Assembly (NCBI GenBank): GCA_964020155.1
Contig: OZ026562.1
Span: forward strand, 62,001 to 126,000
Source of the DNA: Chondrilla cf. caribensis
Lineage: Eukaryota; Porifera; Demospongiae; Chondrillida; Chondrillidae
DNA length: 64,000 nucleotides
Reading direction: 5' to 3'
The notes beneath the pieces were generated by a model. It did no database searches, was not told where the DNA came from, and saw only the letters and a list, made by a program, of their open reading frames with translations. Numbering within the stretch: the stretch's first letter is position 1; each line of letters begins with the position of its first letter. Of the stretch, positions 52,337 to 64,000 are shown piece after piece. The position numbers were made by a program, and so were the translations under genes.

Positions 52337-55300
52337 TGTGTGTCTGTGTGTCTGTGTTTTGACGAGATAACTATGTACGTACATGTTCATACTCTCCTGT
52401 TCCCCCTCTCTCCTTAGACTATGTACGTACATGTTCATACTCTCCTGTTCCCCCTCTCTCCTTAGACTATGTACGTACATGTTCATACTCTCCTGTTCCC
52501 CCTCTCTCCTTAGACTATGTACGTACATGTTCATACTCTCCTGTTCCCCCTCTCTCCTTAGACTATGTACGTACATGTTCATACTCTCCTGTTCCCCCTC
52601 TCTCCTTAGACTGTGTACGTACATGTTCATACTCTCCTGTTCCCCCTCTCTCCTTAGACTGTGTACGTACATGTTCATACTCTCCTGTTCCCCCTCTCTC
52701 CTTAGACTGTGTACGTACATGTTCATACTCTCCTGTTCCCCCTCTCTCCTTAGACTGTGTACGTACATGTTCATACTCTCCTGTTCCCCCTCTCTCCTTA
52801 GACTATGTACGTACATGTTCATACTCACCTGTTCCCCCTCTCTCCTTAGACTATGTACGTACATGTTCATACTCTCCTGTTCCCCCTCTCTCCTTAGACT
52901 GTGTACGTACATGTTCATACTCACCTGTTCCCCCTCTCTCCTTAGACTATGTACGTACATGTTCATACTCTCCTGTTCCCCCTCTCTCCTTAGACTGTGT
53001 ACGTACATGTTCATACTCTCCTGTTCCCCCTCTCTCCTTAGACTATGTACGTACATGTTCATACTCTCCTGTTCCCCCTCTCTCCTTAGACTGTGTACGT
53101 ACATGTTCATACTCTCCTGTTCCCCCTCTCTCCTTAGACTATGTACGTACATGTTCATACTCACCTGTTCCCCCTCTCTCCTTAGACTATGTACGTACAT
53201 GTTCATACTCTCCTGTTCCCCCTCTCTCCTTAGACTATGTACGTACATGTTCATACTCTCCTGTTCCCCCTCTCTCCTTAGACTATGTACGTACATGTTC
53301 ATACTCTCCTGTTCCCCCTCTCTCCTTAGACTGTGTACGTACATGTTCATACTCTCCTGTTCCCCCTCTCTCCTTAGACTATGTACGTACATGTTCATAC
53401 TCTCCTGTTCCCCCTCTCTCCTTAGACTATGTACGTACATGTTCATACTCTCCTGTTCCCCCTCTCTCCTTAGACTATGTACGTACATGTTCATACTCTC
53501 CTGTTCCCCCTCTCTCCTTAGACTATGTACGTACATGTTCATACTCTCCTGTTCCCCCTCTCTCCTTAGACTATGTACGTACATGTTCATACTCTCCTGT
53601 TCCCCCTCTCTCCTTAGACTGTGGCAACAAAGGATCACCTCAGTAGTTGTCTTGGTGGTTGCCTTGGTGTTCTTCTCCAATTGATGAACACCACCCAGAG
53701 CAATGAAGTTATGACTCATATATTTGCCACGCAAAGGGCTATTGTATTCAAAGTATGTGTCTGTGGTCACATGTGAGTCACATGAGAGTCACATGGGGAT
53801 CACATGGTATTCACTATTTTTCTCAGTATCCTGAGCTTCTCTTTGAAGAGGAGATAGACCAGTGTGCCGAGTTGTGTGGGTCCCTCCTCAGACACTGCGG
53901 GTCCAAGATCACTGAGATCAGAACACTGGCCTGTGCCTCCTTGTACCAGCTGATGAGGCAGAACTTCGACATGGGAAATGTGAGTGTTGTGCTGGAGTGA
54001 GTGTTGTGCTAGAGTGAGTGCTGTGCTATGGAGTGAGTGTTGTGCTGGAGTGAGTGTTGTGCTGGAGTGAGTGTTGTGCTGGAGTGAGTGCTGTGCTATG
54101 GAGTGAGTGTTCTGCAATAGCGAACACCATATTCCTGACACACTGAGGGAATGTTATGTGTATTAAATTATTATTGTTCATACTTTCTGTTTTATTTCTT
54201 TGTTGTTTGGTGTAGAATTTTGCTCGGGTGAAGGTTCAAGTCACCATTGCTCTCTCCTCTATTGTGACCAGTCGTTTGGTAAGTGGGCGTGTCCTCTTGC
54301 ATTGTGGGTTAGTAGGGTGTGGTCACAGGTTGTGCTGTTCTCCAATTGCAGAAATTTAATGAGACGTTCTTGAGACGCTCCCTCAAGACTCTCATTGTCT
54401 ATGCTCTTGAAGAGTCGGATCTGTCAGATACCAACTTCCCTGAACAGGTCTGTGTGGGTTCAGCTGTCCAACCACCTTGTCATCCCACGCCACTGTCTGT
54501 CTGACCTCTGACCTCTGTAGGTCCGTATGCTGGCTCACAACCTCAACCACATATTGTCCAATACCGTCAAGTTACAGCAGTACCAGGATGTGAGTTGGGG
54601 AGGACCACAGCTCGGATCACACGACCACACCTCCCTTCACACAACCACTCCTCCATCACATGACCACACCCCCTCCACATGACCACTCCTCCATCACATG
54701 ACCACACCTTCCTCCACTTGACCACTCCTCCTTCATCACCTGACCACACTCCTCCATCACATGACCACACCTCCCTCCACATGCCACTCCCCCTCCATCA
54801 CATAGGATGTTGAGATGTACATGGACCTGATGGACAGCATAGCCCGAGGGTATCAGAACTCCCCGGACCTCCGCCTCCAGTGGCTGCAGCACATGGCAGA
54901 GAAGCATGTCCAGCACAAGAACTCAGCGGAGGCAGCGATGTGCATTGTACATGCAGCTGCCTTAGTGGCTGAGTACCAGTACATCCTGGAGAGGAAGTCG
55001 TACATGCCTGTCGGCTGTGTGGACTTCCAGGTGAGTGTGGCAGTTGGGCGTGGCAACTTGAATAACCACACACCTCCCATTGCATATTAATGATGTTTTT
55101 TTATTATGACAGTAATAATGTGTTCTTAATTGATCATCACTAGAAAATTTCCCCCAATATTTTGGAGGAGAGTGCCATTTCTGATGACATCATCTCTCCT
55201 GAGGAGGAAGGGCTGTGCAATCCCAAGTTCTTCTCCGAGTATGGCTTCCTTGGATTGATGGAATATTCCGCACAGCTGTTTCATGATGTGGGTTGATGGT

Positions 55301-57006
55301 TGCTATGGTAATGAGATTCACTGATTATGTGATTCTCACAATTGCTCACAGGCTAAAATGTATGAGAGTATGAACGAAGTCTACAAGTTGGTCATCCCCG
55401 TCTATGAACACAAGAGGTCCTTTGAGAAACTGGAGAAAATTCATGGGAAACTGCAGAGTGGATACCAGAAGATCGTTTCCAAGAGTGGTAAGCGTTTCCT
55501 AGCAACCTTCTTCCGAGTTGGGTTCTACGGGAGTCTGTTCAACGACCTTGACAAGCAAGAGTTTGTGTACAAGGAGGAGGGACACACCCACTTGGCAGAA
55601 TTCTCGTTGAGACTGGAGGTGAGTGTCTCGTTGTTCGTGGGTGTGGTAAGACTGACTTCTATTAACCAGTATTATCTTTATATTTCACTCCCCACGCACA
55701 CACACACACGTGCACACACACACACACACACGCACGCACACATACACAGAAACAACATGGTAGTAAAATAGGTCCAAATAATTTGGTGATCATGAAGGAC
55801 TCCAATAAAGTGTCCCCTGAGCAGCTGGATCCCACCAAGGGGTACATACAGATAACCTTCCTTGAACCTTATTTTGATGATTATGAGATATTCCCCAAAA
55901 TGACCTCCTTTGACAAGAGTGTCAACATTCGTAAGTTTATATTCTCCAAACTGTCTCAGCATACACTGATTTGTGGTAGTATGTGTGTTCTCAGCATTTC
56001 GGCTGTGTAGCAGTGGCCACTGCTGGTCCTGAACCCTTCGTGTCTTGGTGCAGGTCGCTTTGCCTATCGGACCCCGTTCACAGCTGAAGGCAAGGCACAT
56101 GGGGAGCTGTGCAACCAGTACATGCGTAGGACTATCCTCACAACCGAGTACCACTTCCCCTATGTCAAGACCAGGGTTAGAGTGATAGCCTCTGAGGAGG
56201 AGATTCTGGACCCTGTCCAGTTCTCCATTGCTCTCATGCAAGACAAGATCAAGAGCTTGCAGCAGGCTCTGAGTACGCGACCAGTGGATGTGAAGTTCCT
56301 CCAAATGCAGTTGCAAGGGGGTGTGGCCACTAGTGTTAACCAGGTACGAATTAACAGAACATTGTTGATGTGTGTTGCAACTACCGGGATGATTGTTACT
56401 GGATAACTGTTTGATGTGCCGTAGGGACCATTTGCCATTGCGCACACATTCTTGGCGAACACCCCACTCTCCCAACAAAGCCACCATCATCAACGATTAC
56501 GTGTGAGCTTCAAGGAGTTCAGACAACTCTGTCATGAGGCTCTGGTAAAGAACAAGACCTGTATCACTGAGGAGCAGTTTGAGTACCAAAGGGAATTGGA
56601 GAGGAAGTTCCAAGACTTTATAAAGAAGTTGGATCCAATGTTGAAACAGCGAAGGAAGCATCATTCCAACCCTCGTAGACACAGGTAAACTCCTAATTAT
56701 CAAGAGTAGTATACTGAGTCTGAGGTCAGTTTACCATAATCAGTATCATATTAGTATACTGAGTATCGTATTAGAATACTGAGTATCATATTAGTATACT
56801 GAGTATGGTAAACTAATCTGCATGTCCTAGTTGGTTGCTGGTCACATGAACAACGCAGTACCCAAGGTCCTGTAGTGACTCCAGATGCCACTAGTCATGC
56901 AGTCGCTGTGTGTTCACTGGATACTGTTTCCTGCAGGGAGAACACCAAGGTCCTGGACAGGATCGCGTCTCGAGTCTCCCACGGTGAATACAGCGATGAA
57001 CATTAG
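46074..57006 (+). CDS. DOCK7: DOCK6/7/8-type (DOCK-C, zizimin-related) Rho-family GEF
   Basis: A large guanine-nucleotide exchange factor for Rac/Cdc42. The start [14 protein letters not shown] matches the family N-terminus. The N-terminal DUF3398-like region ends near LRSTASG-type [16 protein letters not shown]. Then come [20 protein letters not shown] and [20 protein letters not shown], the DHR-1 C2 domain ([34 protein letters not shown]), and the long armadillo-like middle. The DHR-2 catalytic domain is at about 54800-57000 ([80 protein letters not shown]). About 30 introns; four of them are dominated by splice-site repeats. Exact paralogy (6, 7 or 8) is not resolved. Confidence 0.93.
51660..51800 (+). 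repeat. Pyrimidine-rich repeat before a DOCK acceptor
   Basis: Irregular repeats of CTCACTCACAACCCTCCC and CTCACCCACC, ending about 35 bases before the acceptor ATCTCCACAG. Confidence 0.65.
51894..52165 (+). repeat. 21-bp minisatellite built on a DOCK 5' splice site
   Basis: Thirteen copies at exact 21-bp spacing from 51894 to 52146, each beginning GTGAGGTGTGCTGGT. The first copy starts exactly at the donor that follows exon end AAACAGACAG. Every copy is preceded by AGTG and contains a good donor GTGAGG. Confidence 0.93.
52298..52345 (+). repeat. (GT)n array that is the donor of a DOCK intron
   Basis: The exon ends GAGGAGCTTATACAT at 52297; the intron begins GTGTGTGTGTG at 52298. The exon join restores [16 protein letters not shown], matching the family length, so the donor must lie at the array start. 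Confidence 0.85.
52370..53617 (+). repeat. 48-bp minisatellite, 26 copies of a DOCK 3' splice site
   Basis: TTAG sites recur at exact 48-bp intervals from 52417 to 53617 (26 sites, no indel). Each unit carries GTACGTACATGTTCATACTC, then the pyrimidine tract TGTTCCCCCTCTCTCCTTAG, then ACTRTG. The exon begins ACTGTGGCAACA at 53618, so the unit includes the first six exon bases (in its G variant). Units vary mainly at two sites: ACTATG/ACTGTG and CTCTCCTG/CTCACCTG. Because 48 is a multiple of three, long open frames run through both strands (433 and about 500 codons), but these are repeat artefacts. Confidence 0.95.
53980..54115 (+). repeat. 17-19 bp minisatellite built on a DOCK 5' splice site
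   Basis: Eight copies of GTGAGTGTTGTGCTGGA or a 19-bp variant. The first begins exactly at the donor after exon end GACATGGGAAAT. Each copy is a strong donor-like GTGAGTG. Confidence 0.92.
54600..54805 (+). repeat. Pyrimidine-rich minisatellite leading to a DOCK acceptor
   Basis: Degenerate units of GACCACACCTCCCTCCACAT and CCACTCCTCCATCACATG. The last unit merges with the acceptor CTCCATCACATAG before GATGTTGAG. Confidence 0.7.
55695..55749 (+). repeat. (AC)n array near a DOCK acceptor
   Basis: AC in the gene sense with CGTG and CGCG breaks, about 25 bases before the acceptor GTAAAATAG. Confidence 0.8.
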
Positions 57007-57117
57007 ACCACGATGAAACACCGCCATTAATTATAGTTATGTATTCCAGATAAATGCACATGAATTTATCAATTGTTACATAATGACATGTAAACACTGA
57101 GTTTGTGATGTAATATG

Positions 57118-59445
<2,328 letters not shown>

Positions 59446-59476
59446 TTTAGAGGATCACGTGCTTCTGGCTCGCTTG
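59446..59476. promoter_or_regulatory. 31-bp gap between FAM98 and RADX-like start codons
   Basis: Divergent start codons at 59445 (minus) and 59477 (plus). As with GAK/FARSA, any promoter must overlap coding or UTR sequence of the neighbour. Confidence 0.65.
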
Positions 59477-61204
59477 ATGGAGGGGGACTCGATTGAGGAC
59501 GTACTGGAAGACCACATTCAAGACGTGTTCGAGAAGAAGGCGAAGCTTCCGCTCAATTTTTATGTTTTGGATGTTCTAAAGTTCATACACGACCGATATT
59601 CATCTCATCTATCCAGTAAAGATCCAACTAACGAAGGGTATGATCTTCTGCTCACGGACTCTCAGGGAAAATGTCTTTCCAAAGTCCTTCTAGGAGCTAG
59701 TGATTGCCTGCTGGCGCAGAAACAGATCCTTGTACCCGGATGTGAGATTATCATCAAGAGTCTGTCATGGCAAAGCAATATTCATGACAGTGGGATCAGA
59801 GGATCATACATTCTTCCTGTAACGGAGAGAATTGAGCTGCTTGCTCCACAAGAAGACGGGAATCCCCCACCTCAATTTGATACTGTGAGGTCAACGTCAA
59901 GGTACAAGGAATCCCAGGAACACCCTCTCTTCTCTTGCCGAAAGTACTACATCAGCCATTGGAGCAGCATTGACCCGCCCACCCAGTGGGTGTGTACCTA
60001 TCCTCAAGATACTGTCCCTTCCAGGGAGGATTTGATTCGCAATGCTATCCCTCTGTCTGATGTTGTAGAGGGCGTGTCTTCCGCTGCTGTGACGTTTTAT
60101 GGGAGTGTCATTGGGCGTGTACTGAACAAATCCAATATTATACATTTTGCTAAACCTTCAGATCAATATGCATCCCCATACCCATTCCAATTTTATGTTG
60201 AGTTGTCAGATGGAACGCAATCTGTTCCCGTTGTATTCTGGAATGGAAACTGTCTCCAGTGGTACCCCAAGGTCAACGTGGGTGATGTTCTTCTCCTTAG
60301 TAGGTTCACAGTGAAGGAGGTCTCGGATTCCAAGGCCCAAACCCACAACAGACTGGCCCAGCTGAGGCACCCAACACAGTCCAAACAAGTTGACATCAAT
60401 TTGAACTGTGACCGCTCTCCTCTCGCAGTGGTGCACGTCCTGCCAGCCGATCAGCTCCCCCCTGGTGTGGCCCTGCCTGAAGTCTCTGTGACAGTTAACA
60501 CTGTTGCTAAGGTGATGGCGATAAGTGAACCATTGTTGGGTAGTGTTGGGGGAGTGATCAGCCATGTCGGAAGATTGGAAAGGTATCATCACACGCCCCC
60601 TCCCCCAGGGTCACTACCTGGTCGTCCTCCACCCCCACAAGAACGGGCGATGCTCCCATTCCAGCAGTGTCGCTGGGTGTCCCTGTTGGACCCCTCCCAC
60701 CCCAGTCCTCTGCTGGTCCTGGTTTCATCCTGCTCACAACCTGATGTCTTCTCACAACTTCAGACCGGATCAGTCCTAGTGGTCACCAATGCCAACATCT
60801 GGGTGCTCACCAGTACTAAGATGGTATATGCATCGTCATCACTTGAGTCTACGGTATGTGTGTGGGTGTGGTGTGGGTGTGTACACATCCTTACATTTGG
60901 ATTTGGTGGACCAGTTGTGCTTGTGGTGATCTTCTCATGCTTAACCTCTTGTGTATCTGCTGTCTCTGCAGCTGTACCTGGTGGACAAGGAGCTCCCTCC
61001 CTTCCTCTGTGACCATGCTCAGGACCTACTTGGCTGGCGTTCAACTAGTGCTTGCACAGAAAAGCTCAAAGCTTACTCCTCTGAACTGGTACAAGTGACC
61101 CCTCCGACCACCCCCAATAGCTTGTCCCAGCTACAACTCCTGCTTTATCAGCCTGACACAAACATTGAAGTCAGTACACCCGAGACACTGATGGCTTCCA
61201 TGAG

Positions 61205-61244
<40 letters not shown>

Positions 61245-61835
61245 AATACATATTATTATCTTCTTTAGGTAATAAGTAGAGATGATGACCTTCATCATCT
61301 TCTACGATCACTCCATCATCATCAACACAAACTGCTCACAGTAACTGCTTCGATCATGTCAGTGCAAGTGTTTGGGGATGACCACCAGGAGGAGAGTGAC
61401 CCGCCCGACAGCGCTTACCAGACGCAGACCACAGAGGAGCACTACCTGCAATCTGTGGTGAACGACGCTTTGCAGGAGAGAGTGAAGGGCCACCCCACCA
61501 AGGAGGGTGTGGTTGGACCATTCCATGTGTCTGAATATGCGGTGTGGTGCATGACTCTCCTAACAGAGAGTGGGCGGAGTCTTGTGAATGTGCAGTTCTC
61601 CCCACTCCCACTGGACCACTGGCTCAACTCCAGGTCCTATGCTGCCCCTAGCCCAGACCCCGTTAGGGCAATGCTTGGGTCTGGGAGGTTTGTCTTGAAG
61701 GACACAACAGAGAACCTGTCAGCAGCAAGGAGATCCCTCTTTCAAACTCCTTATTCCTGCCTACTCTCCGCCTATTCGCTGGGAGGCAGTTTTGATGTGC
61801 AAATAACACTGCTCCGGGCTTTTCCCTTACTTTAG
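59477..61835 (+). CDS. RADX: RADX-like single-stranded-DNA-binding protein (RPA1-related)
   Basis: RADX competes with RAD51 at replication forks through RPA-like OB folds. An uninterrupted first exon of about 1.4 kb encodes LNFYVLDVLKFIHDRYSSHL, QKQILVPGCEIIIKSLSWQS, HPLFSCRKYYISHWSSIDPP, YPFQFYVELSDGTQSVPVVF, WNGNCLQWYPKVNVGDVLLL and FSQLQTGSVLVVTNANIWVL. These follow the RADX layout as I recall it (WxxxDP..W after the first OB fold; W-N-x-x-C-x-x-W-Y in the second). It continues over two more introns to a C-terminal domain ending LLRAFPLL. The product is about 100 residues shorter than human RADX, mainly in the middle. A more general RPA1-like protein is the alternative. Confidence 0.7.
61206..61235 (+). 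repeat. Short (AC)n array in a RADX-like intron
   Basis: AC in the gene sense, about 30 bases before the acceptor ATCTTCTTTAG. Confidence 0.75.
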
Positions 61836-61937
61836 CCCATACGATCTCCCACTCTGTTAGTATTGGAAGACGTGTGCATTATTATTAGTTCATGTGCGTG
61901 GTATCTGTTTTAATATCAATTTACTGTATTTTCTGGT

Positions 61938-63623
61938 ATGGGATGTTGTATGTCTAACAGGTCGAATAGTCCACTTGTCAGAGACGAAGCCGCTGTCGAT
62001 CGCGTTTCCGACACTGCAGAAGCTAATGTTACGAGCCCAGGCGAGACGGAGCCACAACTGGAGGTAAGACCCGACAAGGAGACGGAAGATGTCGAGACTT
62101 GTGAGGAAGGGGAGGAACATGGAGGACCGGACAAGAAATCGTCATCTGAGGATGAAGATGACGAGATCCCTCCCGTGAGCCCCAGCGTGTTGGAGGGGAA
62201 GGTGAAGCTCACTGTTATGCCTGGAGAAGAAAGGCCAAAGGACAATTGTCCATATTGCGACACTCCTGAAGGGGACTACAACGATATTGTTATGTTGTAC
62301 GGGGACATACAGCCTAGCTTTATCGAGGACATGATGGAACACAGTTGGTGGAGGACAGGTAATGTTCTCTACCGGCCACGCCAGCAAAGTGTGTGTTGTC
62401 CCTCGTACACCATGAGAGCCAATGTGAACGAATTCAAGTTCACCAAAGCTCATCGCAAGATTATGAGGAAAGTGGCACAGTTTTTGGCCAAGGGAGACCC
62501 GCGATGGCCCCCCAAACCACTGGAACCAGTTGATGAGACCGGTGATGACCACCTTACCCCGGACAACAATATTGCCGAAAATGACTCTGATGGTCATGAA
62601 GACAACATCCCTAGTAACATAATTTCCCATCACGGCAATGAAGAGCCTTCCCATAGGGGCACAAAGAGATCTCATCCAGTGAGTCCCGGTAAGGGTCCTG
62701 ACCCGGCAAAGAAGCCGTGTCGAAAAGCAAAAGAAATCCGTAAAGAAAACAGGCAAGCCAAAGGTTCTCCCTCCAAGACCCAGGTTGTGAAAGGGCAACA
62801 GATGGGGAAGTCCCTTCGTGAGATGGTCCTGGAGGAGCAGGAGCTGATTGACCCAAAGCACAGACTGCAAGTGGAGCTTCATCCTGTGAAACCACCCTCA
62901 CAGAAACTTGAGGACACCAAGCAAGAGTCATACCAGCTGTATGAGCGATTCCAGGACAAAATCCACCCAGGAAAGATCCGCTTCAAGGATTATTCACAGT
63001 TCCTGTGGGGTTTCTGTGACAGCTGTATGACAAATGTTGACGATGGAGAGCAGTTGCTGGGTACGTTCCATCAGCAATACTACCTCGACGGTAAACTGGT
63101 TGCAGTGAGCATCATAGACATCCTCCCACATTACTTTGTGTCCATTTACCTCTACTACGATCCTGATATCCGATTCATTCAACCGGGCATTTATACCATT
63201 TTGAGAGAACTGGACTTTGTTCGCGAGTTACAAAAGAAGCAGCCATCTTTGTGTTACTACGATCTTGGATACTACAATGTTTGGAGTCCAAAAGTGTCAT
63301 ACAAAGGGAATTTCAAGCCAGCTCAGCTTCTCTGTCCCTTCACTCTGCATTGGTGTGACCTAGAGGATGTTAAGAGCAAGCTTCAAGAGCCCCACGTGTG
63401 TGCCTTGTTGTCCAGCGAGCCACGTTACACTGATGACCGAAATGACGACACAAGAATGAGCGAAGCTATTCAAAATTCCTATATAATGTTTGGCTCAAAT
63501 GTTCTAAAGTTCAGCACCCTTCCTCGCATGTTCAGGGATGTTTTTCTGGACAAGATGGAAGTTTTGTACAAGCAAACTGGACCGGAAATGATGTCTAAAT
63601 TTGTGGTAATTATAACATTATGA
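61938..63623 (+). CDS. ATE1: Arginyl-tRNA-protein transferase ATE1, intronless
   Basis: Adds arginine to acidic N-termini in the Arg/N-degron pathway. One uninterrupted ORF of 561 codons. The iron-sulfur/regulatory cysteines are present in NCPYCDTPEG and QQSVCCPSYTMRANVNEF. The conserved central and C-terminal blocks are KPCRKAKEIRKENRQAK, SYQLYERFQDKIHPGKI, TFHQQYYLDGKLVAVSIIDI, SIYLYYDPDIRFIQPGIYTI and SYKGNFKPAQLLCPFTLHW. Before the Cys motif there is an extra acidic region of about 90 residues beginning MGCCMSNRS. Human ATE1 has roughly 20 residues before its first Cys pair. The gene is 102 bp behind RADX-like on the same strand. Lack of introns among intron-rich neighbours suggests retroposition or intron loss. 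Confidence 0.93.
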   Translation: MGCCMSNRSNSPLVRDEAAVDRVSDTAEANVTSPGETEPQLEVRPDKETEDVETCEEGEEHGGPDKKSSSEDEDDEIPPVSPSVLEGKVKLTVMPGEERPKDNCPYCDTPEGDYNDIVMLYGDIQPSFIEDMMEHSWWRTGNVLYRPRQQSVCCPSYTMRANVNEFKFTKAHRKIMRKVAQFLAKGDPRWPPKPLEPVDETGDDHLTPDNNIAENDSDGHEDNIPSNIISHHGNEEPSHRGTKRSHPVSPGKGPDPAKKPCRKAKEIRKENRQAKGSPSKTQVVKGQQMGKSLREMVLEEQELIDPKHRLQVELHPVKPPSQKLEDTKQESYQLYERFQDKIHPGKIRFKDYSQFLWGFCDSCMTNVDDGEQLLGTFHQQYYLDGKLVAVSIIDILPHYFVSIYLYYDPDIRFIQPGIYTILRELDFVRELQKKQPSLCYYDLGYYNVWSPKVSYKGNFKPAQLLCPFTLHWCDLEDVKSKLQEPHVCALLSSEPRYTDDRNDDTRMSEAIQNSYIMFGSNVLKFSTLPRMFRDVFLDKMEVLYKQTGPEMMSKFVVIITL

Positions 63624-63797
63624 CTGATTAGCACTTTACTTATTACGTACTTGAAGACTCGGTCAATGTTAATAAATTCTTAGTTTTTTTTGATTTTTGC
63701 AATAGTGATGCAGTGTAGCTGTAATCAGTTCGAAGAATCATTCGCAATAATATTGTTGTCCTCTGAATTTGGATCGGGAACGGGTCCGAGTACACAG

Positions 63798-64000
63798 ATG
63801 AGCAGTTCCCTCTTGAGAGGCATGGCTAATGCGATAAAACCTTTAGTTGTATTTGTTCTCGGAGGCCCAGGTGCCGGCAAAGGGACGCAGTGTGCCCGGA
63901 TTGTCAAAGTGAGGATTTTACTGACTCGTAACGTGTTCGTGTTATTACTGTGCGTTCATTCGTGCACATTCCACCACTGACAGGAATTCGGTTTCGTTCA
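63798..64000 (+). CDS. CMPK1: UMP-CMP kinase family, 5' end only
   Basis: Nucleoside monophosphate kinase. Exon 1 encodes MSSSLLRGMANAIKPLVVFV then LGGPGAGKGTQCARIVK, an adenylate-kinase-type P-loop (GGPGAGKGTQC), ending at 63909 with donor GTGAGG. Exon 2 starts after CTGACAG with EFGFVH, and is cut by the window end. The GTQCARIVxEFGFxH form fits UMP-CMP kinase; adenylate kinase 1 is the alternative. Start could also be the ATG at 63822; an upstream in-frame extension exists. Confidence 0.8.

Noticed and set aside
52370..53617. CRISPR array
   Set aside because: The 48-bp units are head-to-tail with no unique spacers, and they lie in a spliced animal gene.
52262..53770. Very long repetitive ORFs on both strands (433 and 502 codons)
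   Set aside because: They arise because a 48-bp repeat is a multiple of three and lacks stops in those frames. The region is an intron of DOCK, and the flanking exons join cleanly across it.

Overview
This is 64 kb of nuclear DNA from an animal with a very compact genome, most likely a sponge or another early-branching metazoan. The animal assignment rests on a TIKI/TRABD2 Wnt protease, DEPTOR, a zizimin-type DOCK protein, a RADX-like protein and GAK, all split by short GT-AG introns. The species cannot be named from the sequence. I identify 25 protein-coding genes, about one per 2.6 kb, two of them cut by the window ends. No transposon, rRNA or tRNA gene was recognised. CDS coordinates span exons plus introns, from start codon to stop codon; exon joins were made by eye from splice signals and remembered family sequences.

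Order: serine/threonine dehydratase-like (-, partial), RPL37 (-), FBXO4 (+), SPTLC1 (-), HMG-CoA synthase (+), a diverged MCCC2-like carboxyltransferase (-), DEPTOR (+), RAD23 (-), GAK (-), FARSA (+), TIKI (+), LSM4 (-), OST4 (-), MED31 (+), YJU2B/CCDC130 (+), OGFOD1 (-), ATG4 (+), EXOSC3 (-), OSBPL9/10/11-like (+), a TM2-like membrane protein (-), DOCK6/7/8-like (+), FAM98 (-), RADX-like (+), ATE1 (+, intronless), UMP-CMP kinase (+, partial). Most are housekeeping genes: translation, RNA processing, lipid synthesis and transport, proteolysis, autophagy and replication. They form no pathway cluster. Nine divergent pairs have start codons about 20 to 270 bp apart, so bidirectional promoters look like the main promoter type here.

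The striking feature is the tandem repeats. Many minisatellites and (GT)n arrays sit exactly on splice junctions. At several 5' splice sites the repeat unit begins at the donor GT, so the donor motif is repeated 6 to 15 times (GAK, YJU2B, and DOCK twice). At several 3' splice sites the unit ends with the acceptor AG and includes the first bases of the exon (SPTLC1, OSBPL, DOCK). The extreme case is DOCK intron 52298-53617: the donor lies in a (GT)n tract and the acceptor is the last of 26 copies of an exact 48-bp repeat, each with its own pyrimidine tract and TTAG. In six genes the donor GT is itself the first GT of, or directly abuts, a (GT)n array. I consider this the best candidate for an undescribed phenomenon in the window.
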